Source: Sarcocystis neurona
Taxonomy: Eukaryota; Apicomplexa; Conoidasida; Eucoccidiorida; Sarcocystidae
Direction: 5' to 3'
DNA length: 64,000 bases
NCBI GenBank assembly: GCA_000727475.1
Contig: KL647289.1
Coordinates: 3,848,019-3,912,018, forward strand
Shown: one piece after another, positions 1 to 12,657 of the stretch
How the letters are laid out: each line of letters opens with the position of its first letter
Numbering within the stretch: position 1 is the stretch's first letter
Position numbers and translations under genes: made by a program
The notes under the pieces: model-generated
Databases searched by the model: none
What the model was told of the DNA's origin: nothing
What the model saw: the letters and a program-made list of their open reading frames with translations, nothing else

Positions 1-2124
1 GAGTGAAACCCACTGCGGTACTTGAGGAAGTATGCAATCAAACCCGTCCCAGTGTGCATGACACACGGTACACTTTTACACTTGCCGTGTACGTTCACCG
101 CGAGCTGCTCGGTGGAAAGCGGCCCACCAGCCGTAGCAGCCTCCACTTACCACGGACAACTTCTGTGCACATCTTTACGTCCCCAGTCGTGTATCTGATG
201 TTCGTATAGCATCGTAGTATAGTTCACCTCAGCGCAATTTTAGAAGCAGCAGCACGTGTGAAGGGCTGTAGTCACTTCTTTCCTGGACGACTATTTCCAA
301 ATGCACGTCCTAATATTACAATCTCCTTTTCTCCGTAAAGGAGATTGTTAGTGGTCGTAGCTTAAGTAGAATGCGATAGGCCCAATGTTGTTCCTTGCTG
401 CAGCCTCGCTCCACGTGACACTTACTCGGGACGTTCGAATTAGTCATCGTCAGTCAAACTTGACGGATTGTGGACGCACCAGAGAGCGACGTCGCCGGCG
501 GGGTGCAGTTCGAGTAGGTCAGACCCATGACTGATAAATATTAATGCCCACAATCAAAAGGGAGTATCCATACGTGTTCATACACACATATATACGTGTA
601 TCTATAGATATATATTTGTATGTAACTCACCATATATAATGACATATTTAGATAAATATATATATATAAATATATATATATATCTGTACATACAGGTACC
701 CATATATGTACACGGCAATATACCACACAAGCACACACGACTACAATGTACAGCTACACCACCAGTAAGTTGAGACAGTCCTCCATTCATACTGTGAAAA
801 GCCTGACTGTGGCGTGGATGTGAATCGTTGTGTCGTCCAGAGTCATCAGAACGCACATTGTCGTCTTCCTAGACAATGTGCTGAGAGAGCTTGCAGCGCT
901 GTGGCTTTGCGGTTCGGGCTAGCGGTCGGCGCGCCACACGGCGCGCTGTTCCGTCGACGTAATTTCTGTACTGAATGTCTATGTGTTCCCTGAGTCGCAG
1001 TATTGACCGCTGCTTGTGACCGTATTTTTACAGGATGAAAAGATTCATTGACGCACTCAAATAGTGAAAAGACCCCAACCGAAAGATATTTGCAGGAACC
1101 CGGAGTGTGAACTAGTCTGTGGACACTGCGGTCGTTTCGTCTCGAGAAAAGCGACGGGCGAAGAGTGATAGCACTGAGATGCCGGATGAGGAGCACTACG
1201 GTCCGCGGGGAGCTGTACAGTATACACAACGTACAAAAGTACGGCACATCTCTACCACATCCAAGCAAACTGGTCTTCCGTCGATGGGGTCTTCTATCTC
1301 TTATGCTTCGCCCCGTGGGGTCTTGTGCGAGTACAGCCCCAGACCTCACGCGGCTTTACTGAGTGAACGTTGTAGACTCACTGCGAGCCATTCTTGTGGA
1401 ATATCAAACCCCCTCGACGACGTGTATACGGCTTTGCGCATGCGACCAGCTTATAAGAAGGATCCAGTAGTTCACAGCTGTCTGATTTAGTTTCGACATG
1501 ATGCGTTACCCGGATACCGGCACCTAGAGCCCTCTTAACTGGCCGTACCCACGCTGATCCGTGACTTGTAACTTCATGACAAGGAGAGTCTCTGATTGAA
1601 GGATAAGAATAGCTTTCCTGAGCCGAGTGTACGATGGGTAACTGCGTGTGCGTCTCCGTTTCCTTACAGCTCTTCCGTTTTTTAATATATTCCTTCATAA
1701 CTTGCTACACGTTTGTTACGTGTCCCACGTTATCGAATACTTCATCGATGATCACTCCGCTCAACTCGTGAAACATCTCTCTCTTGTGTACACTGCGTGC
1801 TCCACATGTTCCGACTTGAATTTTAGTGCGGTGTACTTTGTGTGTCGATCGACGAAGGCTCAATTCTTTTTGCAGCAAGCGGGAACAGCTAGACCTCGGT
1901 GAATGTTCATCTCCAGCGCTCGGTTCTCTGCGTATCGTCTACACGTTTTTCGTCGCCTTTATTCGTGATTACTCGTTTCAACGGCACCAGCTACTTCCCG
2001 GTACTTCCAACGTTTCCAACGCCTGTGTTACGGCCTTACACGGGAATACGAGAGCTGCGGATATCCAAACATTGCACACAACAGAGAAATCAGAACAAAC
2101 TGAGCGTACCCGACGCTGGGCAAC
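1..2124. other. Upstream region, no gene resolved
   Basis: This stretch lies 5' of the alveolin gene. All six frames are broken, and the short open segments have no recognisable domain. It holds a perfect hairpin at 318-348 and TA/TG-rich sequence around 590-730. The promoter of the alveolin gene would be expected here, but I see no element I can name. Confidence 0.4.
318..348. repeat. Perfect 12-bp inverted repeat (hairpin)
   Basis: ACAATCTCCTTT at 318-329 is the exact reverse complement of AAAGGAGATTGT at 337-348, with a 7-base spacer. It is not next to an identified gene end, and its function is unknown. Confidence 0.8.
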
Positions 2125-2708
2125 ATGGAACAACCCCTGCCTGTCCTGCCAGCCCCAGGTATTATGTGTGTGTGGTCCTGTTTTTTCCAGGATATTTCTG
2201 TGTTATTGACTGATGCGGTGAGCGTTCCTACGTGTCTCTACACATATGGGTCGCGGACCGCTCCTCCGCTGTGAGTATAGCACTGCGTGCAGGGGCCCCT
2301 TATGGTTGATTGTCGTCTCTCGTTTGCAGCTTCACCACAGAACTCCTCTATGTATCCATATATATGATGTCATTCCATCGTTGTTACACAACATTATGGT
2401 TATGCGTACGAGTACACTTTTGTAAAGTTGCTTGGAGATTCGTGGGACTTCTGGGAGTAAATTCACAAGCACACGTAGCACTACCAACTACGTTTTCCTG
2501 CATATGAACCATTCGATTGGTACAATCTACTTATACATACGTGACCTGCGTGTATGTATATACATAATAATGTGTACCGCCTTTCACGTGTCTGCCCGAA
2601 CGGATCCATGCGCTGTAAGGCTGGGCAGTGTCTGCTGTGGACTTGATGTATGCTTTGGCGTGGGTGTGACTTCGAAAGACGAATACTGCACATCTCACGC
2701 ATGTACGT

Positions 2709-2749
<41 letters not shown>

Positions 2750-5700
2750 CGTTTATATTACACAGGTATGTAGATACCTCAGACTCGTCTACGTGTGGGC
2801 GTATTACCTCGTTACATGCATTTAGGGGGCCGGGAGAGTCATTAGGACGCTGTAGGTAGTACACAGAACCACACGGGCATAAACACGTACATATATACAG
2901 ATATGTATTTGTTAGTACCCCTCACGTGTACCTTCCGTGGTCTAATCGAAGCGTTCCCCGTATGCGTTTTCCCTCGCGTAGGGCACACATTCCTGCATAT
3001 GTACCTGAACCTGCGAAAACGACGTTTGGGACTGCGCGTGTGTATACACTTGTACGTAGTCGCATAGGATGTATACCATCGGTTAGAAAGTTTTCGTTTC
3101 TCTCCGCTTTTGCTTCTGGTCGGACGTCGGGTACGAGTTTCGGCGTCGCTGTCGTTGGACCTACACATTCTTTTTGAAGTATAGCTGCCGGGGCGTCCAG
3201 CATCTACACAACCGTATAGAGATATTTTTGAGTGTATATTTGTAGAGACGTATACGTGTATCCGAATGGCTGTTTGGACTCCTTCTGCTCCATGTGTTAT
3301 GCTCCTCTTGTTCGTTATGTACTTCCTTGCACAACGTGTAGCGCACAAGTGCACACACGCAAACACACAAACATACGCAGACAAGTCTATCTATACACAG
3401 ATAGGTATGCCATCGTGTCTTTATTCTAAACATGAGGAAAAAGGCGCAGTATCACTCCCGGAGGTCAACGGTCCCTTCACTGCATTCCTCACGCCTGGCA
3501 TCTCGAGCGAAAGGTAGCTGCACTCCCTACCGGAGTGACCACACGAAGCGTACCCCAAGATGTAGGACCACTTACGTACTCTGTGTTTCAGTCGTGCAAC
3601 GCACATGCACAAGGGCAGGGTAGGGTAGCATTTTCTGCGTCTCTGCTGTTTTCTGCTGGCGTCGCATATACGTGTCTGTAGCGGATGCAAGAGGAGAACG
3701 GCCGCGATGCGCTCACATACGCGTGTGTAAGTGTGCCTTTCCGAGGTGCGTACTGCCGCGTGCACTTTTGAACGCGTGTGTGTGGTGCACGCTTGTCTCC
3801 TACATGTGTGCTGTGTACATAATGACTCAATGGGGTAATGTCCTGAAAGATTAGGCGTCACAATTAGTTTCGTGTTGCCTGCACACTTTATACGCGTACG
3901 CACTCGAAACAACATATATATATATATATGTATCTAAACACCAACTGCGTGAATGGACACAATGACATATATACGTATGCTTGTGTGTACACAGTGCCGT
4001 TTGTCTGCCCGCACAGGGAGTGCGTATAGTATATGAATTTTGTTTCATTGTTGTCTGCCCCATACGTTGACGCTACGCGCTTCCTGCTGCACGCGTATAT
4101 ATTGCACGTGTGTGTGCGCACACGTGCAACGTTCGCTCGGTTTTACTTCTTCAATTCGTTCCTTTCAGTATAAGTGCTGTATGTTCGTGTCATAGGTCGG
4201 GTCCGAAATAACCAAACAGGAACCAGAGTGTAGTGCGTCGCTGTCGCCGCATGCATTCCTGATGCTGCTGCGTGCGGTATCGCTGCTGCTGCTACTGCGG
4301 GCGTTATTCCTGCCGCTGCTGCTGCGCGCACTACTACTGCTGCCGCTGCGTGCGTGATTGCTGGTGGGGCTGTTGGTGCAGAAGGAGGACTACGAGAGAG
4401 GAGTCCAGGACCAGCGCCTCTGTACTTGCCTCTACGGAATGAGACCATCCGCAGGGACGTCATCGTTGAAGTTCCTGAGATCCACGTTGTGGAAAAACTC
4501 GTGCCAAAAATTCAGATTCAAGACGTGATCCGGAAGGTTCCCAAGATCGACGTCCAGTGGATAGATAAAGTCGTAGAAGTTCCACAAATTCAGGTACGAC
4601 CTGGATCCTTCATTCCACAAATGCGTGTACCTTGTGGATTTCGCGAAAAATACAGATATTTATGCATATATGTCCTTGAGCTCATCTGACTGTCCCAGTC
4701 GAAAGTAGTTGTGTACGATACACGTAGTTTGATAGAGAAATGCATGCATACTGATGTTTATTTATATGTGTCCAAGCTCATAAATCTGTACGTGCCTATA
4801 CGTGTTTATATATAACGATGCATTAACTACACCGGTGTACGAAGCAACGTGTGAACACGTATACTTCTGCGTTTTTGAACAGGCACGCTCGTGAACTCGT
4901 ACACATACGGCTACCTGTAATCACGTGTGCGTGTTTACCAATTCACACAGGTGCAAACACTTATTTATGTGTACTGATATACGTGTGTAGCTCTGCAAAT
5001 GACTTGTCTGTTACACACGTAATTGTATTGTCGCTGAGTATATACACGTGTATGTATACGTGTGGTTATTTTCGGATCAACATGTACCCGACAGGGAAGT
5101 GCTACGAACTATGCAGGAAGGAGGGCTGCAGGTCTATAAGAGGGAGGATGTACGTGTACGCATACACAGACTAGAAGGCTACTATGACAATGTGACAATA
5201 CCACAGTTGATGGCAGCCGCGCGAAGATCTGTCTTCTGCAGATCAATCTAGATCTGCGGAATGCGTACGGAAAGCGGTGAGCACGTCAAAGTGGTGGAAC
5301 CGGAATTGTACTTCATACTGCTCATAAGCGTATGTAGAATGGAGCTGTAACCGTGAAACCGCTACATATATATGTAGAAGGAAAGATGTGTCCCCCGATT
5401 ATGGGTAAGTCGTCTCTGTCTTCACACGTGTGCGTTGTGGGCCATAAACGCCATTGAAATTTCACAGACTGAAAGGGGACGTCCCGCTTTACTATATTTG
5501 GTCACTGCACCTGCACGTATTTATTTTGCAGTACATTTATATGGGCAGACATGACGGACACAGGCAATTCTCAAGCACCGCGGCCCAAAACACTTTGTTG
5601 CAACGTTTTCTTGATCCATTCACCGGGTAAACGAAGGTAGCAGAGGGACCGTTTCGGGGCTCCAACATAACAAAATTAGAACCAGACCGTGGAGCCCTTC

Positions 5701-8700
5701 GGTACCGTATGCGCTACGCTTTTGTTGATTTTCTCTCTCTCTCTCAACGTAAATATAGATATATGTGTACGATTGTGTATTTCATGTGTGTCGAAGTTTG
5801 GCGATGTCAGATGTGGGACGGTGGAACTTGGAGCTTTTACCTCTGTATCTAAGGTGTGCACCTTAATCTTTTGCAGCCTTTGCCTGCATATGTGTGTCTC
5901 CTGCGTGTAAAGTACATTCCCGTGAAAGATAGAAATGAAGTCCAGCGTGTTATCAGCTGTGTCTCTATGTGTGTTCTCTGGTGGATGCCGTGGTTCCGAA
6001 AGTACGGAAGCAGCGACAGCTCTGAAGGTTCGTTTTGGGCAGATGTACGTCTGTGTGTGTCGAGATTTGGTCATATCCACATACCTGTATCCATGCCGTA
6101 CTTGACCTCAGTGCAGCTGTACGCCCCCATTTACGAATTCCAGCGTACCTGGAGAAGCAGAGGGATATGTGTTCGCCCACACGATTTCGACTGTATGCAT
6201 TTTTGTGGGTACAAGTGGGTCCTCTCCCGCTAAAAGGACATTTAAGCGTCTCTATGGTTTACAGACATAACGGAATTAGTCGAAACGTAAATACCTTGGT
6301 TCTTTGTTGTACCAAAGACACTTGTCTCCTGTGAAAGCTCGTCTGCGTGATGGTCTGCGTCTGGATTGCGGACGATTCCCTTGGCGTTGTACATGCCACC
6401 GGCTGTATCCGCGGGTCTGCCGAACGGCCTGTTGTGTGGCATCCTCTCACGCGTTTGTATCAACCCATGCGCTTCGGAGGTTCGGCCTCCGATGTGTACA
6501 AACTTAAGAGGTGTGTGACGGTGCACGGTCAAAAGTTGCGTAGAAGTTGTTCAGGGACAAACACCTCAGATCAGTAGTGATGGGAACTGTTATCACGTGT
6601 GCTACTGGTACGTTTTCTTCGTGGTTGTGATGCGAACACTTTAGTCTCGTCGTCGTCTTCTTTTCTGTTGGGATGGCGTTTATTGTGTTGTCAATTTTTT
6701 CCGCAAACCGAGGTAATTGTTGGTTTTGCTGGTGCACACACGCCAGAGCGTGGTGGACACACACACTGCAGCGTCTGATCAGTATGCTTTTCTGGTACAA
6801 CTCTACCGCATTTTCCACAGCCAGTGCGTTAAACGTACACCTTTGTCTATATGCGTTTGCTGCAGTGCAGCTCTCGTACCTGATGCCATGGCTGCTGCTC
6901 TGTATGGTACTGTAGCTATTTGTTTTTGACTGGAGCGTGCGGCTGCTGGTGCCGGGTCACCTTCACCCTGCTAACGTCTCTCCAGATCATTCCTTCGACT
7001 GGATTTTCTGCCGCTGTGTCTGCCGCAGCCGCTGTTGTGACTTCAGCTAACTTTTCCCCTGCTGCTGCCTCTGCCAGCTGCTTCTGCGTGTCCCCTACTT
7101 TTATGTTCTGGCTGGCTCACCTGCTTGTGTTTGTGGACTAGGTTGTAGATAAAGTAGTGGAGGTACCGGAGGTGCACGAGGTGCGTCGCGAGGTCCCACG
7201 TGTGGAAGTAAAGCAGGTCGTGCGCCACGTTCCTCGGTATCACCTGCAGCATATCGAGAAGTATGTAGAAGTTCCCCAAGTCCAGTACGTCGAGAAGTAC
7301 GTGGAGGTCCCTGAGGTTCATCAGGTTATCCGATTTAAGGTGAGGATGCTTCTCTGTGGATGACTGCAGCAGTCTCCGGTCGTTGAAACATGTGCCTCTT
7401 CTTTCGTTTCTCCATTGGAGCGCAGGTCGACGTGCTCTTCCGGGGCAACATCTGCGACGTGGTGGAAAAACAGGAGAAGGCGCACGGGGACAGCATTTGC
7501 TTATTTTTGTGGACCAATTTGTATTTCTATTTGCAGTGTGGGAATGATATTTTCCCCTGTTCAATGTCTTCTCCTCCTCCTCCTCCTCTCCTTACTCTTT
7601 GTACCCCACTCCCTTGTTCTTGCTTGCCGGCTTGTTATTTCGTCTTTTTCATCATCTGCAATCTCTTTACTTCCACTTTGGAGGTTGTGTGCATTCTGGG
7701 CTTTTGCTTTTCCGTGACACTTTTTTTATGCTTCGACTTGACTTCTCTGTAGTGACTCGCATGTTTGCCTTTTCATACTTACATCTTGTTTCACTTCGTT
7801 TTTTCCTAGCCCGTCGTCTTCTTCCTCGTGTGCTTCCACCAGAGTCGTGTTTGGGGGTTCTCTTGGCGAATCGGAGACGCATACTTGAAGGTGCTTCTTC
7901 GGGATCAAATGTCCACATGTGTGCGCGCGCCGGCGTACGCGCGAGGGTGCACGTATACATTTAACTACTGTATGTGTACGCGTATGTACCACCAACGGAG
8001 CTGCCGCTGAAATGGCAGTGGCTGCGTCCGCTGAAATATCAAATGAAAAACCGTATGTACACGTGTGTATCTATGTATTGTAAGTCCACAGAGGTCAACC
8101 CCCCCCCCCCACCCTCACAGTAGCAGCTGCTGCTATAAGTAATGCGCAGGAGGAAAAGACGCTGTGCATGTTCTCCTTGACTGCGATAGACAATTCCCAC
8201 CAGAAGGCGCCGGCATATATACGTGTATGCATATGTGTGTATGTGAGCCTCCACGTGTGTTTATGTGTGTGTGTATACACACGTGTGTGTAGAGGTATGC
8301 GGTGCAAGTACAGGCACGCTGCACCGTAGACATCTCGAAACAGAGCTGGTGGACATGTACGTAGATGGTTGGTTCTTTAGCTGTACGCGTACGCAAACAG
8401 CAGTGGTGAATGTGCATACACGTTGATAGGTCCCTACGTGCACAGCTGTATATCTATATGTATATATATATATGCATATATGCGTATATTTGCGCATGTT
8501 CACATGTACATGTATCTCGAGACGGATGTAGAGGTGTACAGGTCTGCAGAAGTGTACGTGTGTATATGCGTATATCTGTGTGTGATCTGCGTACGCTTGT
8601 ACAGACGTTGCTTCTAATCTACTCATGCATACGTGGAACTGTGTTCAGAACAGTAGATCCACACAAGGGGACGTTGGTACATGTATCCCTTGCACGTATT

Positions 8701-11700
8701 GAAGTGTGTTCTACACGAGTGTACACACACATATTCTGTACGCTCACGTGAGCATGTGTACGTTCACGTGCACGTACGTACCTCCGTCCACGTTCTCATA
8801 ACCATATATATATATATATGGATATGTTTATTCCTGCACAAGTGTTTATTACCGGACGAAGCATTTTCCGCTTACAGTCCTACGAAGGCTACAACTAGAA
8901 GAAATCTGACACGGACACATATACGTATCCGCGCGTGTATTTGTTTATGTAAAAATGTGTATACGAGCGTGCGCATCTGTATGTGGTGCTACAGGTTCCC
9001 CCGTCAGGTAGTTTCAGTTGGTCAATGTGTAAAAATACGCCTGCTGCTGTATAGACGGTCACGCTGCGAGCACATCGGAAAAACGCATCATAAATATACG
9101 TGACTGCGTTTTCCCCTGTCGTTTCTGTGTCGATCACTCCAGCTTACCTACTCTCCCTCAGTAAATACATACCTGTGTCTCCCTCTGTATATTCTGCTAT
9201 TTTGTGTGCAGCTGGAAGGAAAGTGATGTGTACGCCTACACTACCCTCTGTGTGCTCTGGTGCTTTTAAGTCAGCCTATGACTAAGGAGTGTTTGACCAA
9301 ATGCGTACCTTTCTCTGTCTTGCTGTCACCGACCCAGGATAAAGTCCAAATAGTAGACGTCCCCATTGAGAATATTAGAGCAGTCCCAAAAGTTGAGTTG
9401 AAAGTCGTGGAGAGAGAGCGCCCCCTCCCTGGTCCCGTCGAAGTGATCGGCGTTCCTGCGCAACCGGCACCGGTAAGTTTCATCCTTACGTAGGCATTTA
9501 TCCGTCTATCTGCATATAACTATTATGTACAGGTAGGGCCTTACATGTGTGTGCGGTATTTGTGTATAGGTAGACTGAGCCTACAATAGCAGTGTTCGTC
9601 ACAGTTACAGATTTACAAAGAGACACATCTGCACATAATTTAACATGTATATATGTGTATGTATATACTCCTGTGAGTGTACCCGGGTACATATGCATGC
9701 ACAAACGTAAACGTGCATATACGTATATATACATATATATATATACGCACACAGCGTCTGTGCTGCGTTCCGGATATTTTTCGGGCTACACTTGTAGTGT
9801 AGCATCTTTAACGAACGTGTGATATTTCCGTTGTGGATTGTTGCATCTCTGCTGCGCCGCCGCTGGTAACTCTCTGAAGCGGAATACTTCAAAAATGTAT
9901 AACTGTTTTTCACCTCTCCAGTCAAATACAGCGCTGTTGAGCATGCGCAGCAGTGCGACGAGCGGGTCCCACATTGTAACAGGCATATATCTATGTGTAC
10001 GGACACCCATGGAAGTACATATATATATATATATGCGAATCTACGCACGGTGGAGTCACACGTATAGTGTTCCTATATGTAGAATACTACTGGCTTCGAC
10101 TGTATAGTTAGATTGGAATTTCCCCTGCATGTATGTATGTGCGTGCGTGCTTACGCTAAAAGCACTGATGTTGATGGAACGCACTTCTACCCATACGGCC
10201 AGTTTTAGTAGCTTGCGCAAGCAGAAAAGAAAACCGTCGTAGCGTAGAGTATCTTCTCGTACACAGTGTGTGCAGGTCGTGGTATTTTCGATTTTGTTGG
10301 ATTGACCAGGTCAGCAAGGGTACCACATCTCTAGTATTGTAATGTTCTTCGCTGCATGTGTACAGTGACAAGCTGCGTCTAGGTTACAGTCAAGTTGACT
10401 GGTGCTGTCTTGACTCCTCTAAGTGGGGCGCAGTGAATTTCCTGCAGATACGTATGCTGCCGCCGGCACAGCGATAGAGAGACTGGACAAAACTCTGCTG
10501 TGGTATCGACTCCTACACACTGGTATGACTCTTACCTTTTTGGCTGTATTCCGAGGTATCCGCGTGTACAGACCGTCTCTTCCTGTGGTTTCTACATGAT
10601 GCAATGTGTACACATACGCAGGTGCGCACATAACTATAAATATCTTCCATCGTCTGCTGCTGCTGCTGCTTTCGATGCGTTCGTCTCGTTTAAAGAGCTC
10701 GCTCTTGTTGACGTACTACTCGTGCTGCTGCAGGGTCAGCGTCTCTCTGATTAAGAAGACCGTGCTTGCATGCCGCCCGTTTGCTGCTGCCCCTTCTTAC
10801 ATACTTCTTCTCTGCATTAGACAGCATCTAGACATGTATATACTCTGTCCGCCGCTACTGCTTTACCTACCTTTCTGCGTTACCGGAGGAATTTATCAGT
10901 GCACACACATCTGCTGCACACGTGTCAGTGTTCTGTTTGTGTAGAGCATGAACTGTGTACACTGGTGCTGCTGCTGCGACTGCTCGGCCCACCCTTCCTA
11001 GCACGGTTCACATACGTCTGTATCCTCCCCTGCTTCGACTTCTGTTGTAGTTTCTGATTTTATGTAATACATTATTGTTTCCTTTCATGAAGATGTGATG
11101 CTGCCTTGAGTTGTCATCTGCAGGAAGTAAGGAAGATCCCGCCCTCACGGGTGTGTTCCTTCTGTTCTCTCTACTCCGCCTTTTTTATATACACGTATCT
11201 GTCTGTCCGTTGTCTGCGCTATATTCGCTTCTTTTTCTTAAAATGGAATATACACATATATATATAATTCTTGCCGTGTCGAGTCGACGATTTTGTTGTA
11301 GACGCATAGTCACAAATTTGTATGCACGTGTGTGCGCGTGGCTACACTACGTCTCTTGCGTAGCTGGCGTTCTTCTGCCTTACAGCAATCTGACCCAGTA
11401 TATACGTGCGTATGTCTCCCGTTTGGTATACTTGCTCTCCTGGGTTTTGTGTGATGTAGAATACATTTAGTTAATATGTAGCTACAGAGTTTGTCTGCTG
11501 CTTTTGCCATAGGTCTGTTCTCGACGAGGTACCTTGGTGATCATGCCAGAGTCTGCAACATTACTTCTCTCTTATTGAATGCTTGTTTATACCGTTCTTT
11601 CATGGCGCTTTGGGCAGGTGATTGTGGAGAGCACACCAACAGCGATCCCACTCCTTCCCGTGCAGCAGATGCCCATCCCTCTCGATGTGCCTGTCCTTTA

Positions 11701-12623
11701 CCAGACGCTACCGTAAGTCCTTCACACCCAGGAACAGTATCCCCACTTGCAGACATCTCTCCACCAGCTGTAGAAGCATATATACGTACATATGACTGCA
11801 TATGTGTGTGTAGATAATGGGGGAATGCCTCTTTTGCGCGTACGCTTGACAACCGGAAAAGCGTGCTTTCTTACGTTAACACTCTTCCTGTGTTGGCTGC
11901 AGCAGAAGGAAATTTTTGTGCCTCTCTGCTCATGCATTGGTGCACCTCAGTTCGCGCGTGTAAGGTCAAATTGGTAAGGATCCCGCGTTTGTACACAGAT
12001 GCGTACGTTTGTTTATATTGTATGTTGTTATTCCCAATGAATTTCCATATATATATATATATGTATAAGTTTGTAGCAGTGCAGAGAGCAGGCAGGGCGT
12101 GAGGCGCATGGACACACGCGTGTGCGTATGCAGGCTGAAGAGGCTGTTAAGGGAATCAGACACACGTGCATTCACTCCTGTAAAAGGATGATGCAGAGGG
12201 AAGTCTGTAAATGTCTGTGCATGGGGGAACCTCCTTTTGTAGCTTATGTGCATTTTTCAGTGGACGCTGTAAAGCACTGCACGCAGCTCTGTACGTACCT
12301 TCGGTCCACGTGTAATTCAAGTATTATATACCTATATGGGAAAAACACATAGAGACACACACACACACACTCACACACACACTTCGGCGATACGTGTCAT
12401 AAACGTGAACGCCCACTTTACGATAACATGTGTGTACACGGCCGTGTGGACTGCGTTGTGTAGTGTTAACAAGATTATCCACATGTATTCCGTGCGTAGT
12501 ACATAGATGTACATATACGCCAGTGTTTGTGACATGCGTTCACCTTTCGTGAAATGTACTAATTCTTTAGCTGTATGCATACACACACCTGACCCGCGTC
12601 TACTATGAGAGCTCGTGTCTCGG

Positions 12624-12657
<34 letters not shown>

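Noticed and set aside
4234..4381. Ala-rich in-frame extension 5' of the second alveolin exon
   Set aside because: A cleaner acceptor at 4381 joins in phase to an ATG exon at 2125; the Ala-rich frame has no start codon. Kept only as the alternative.
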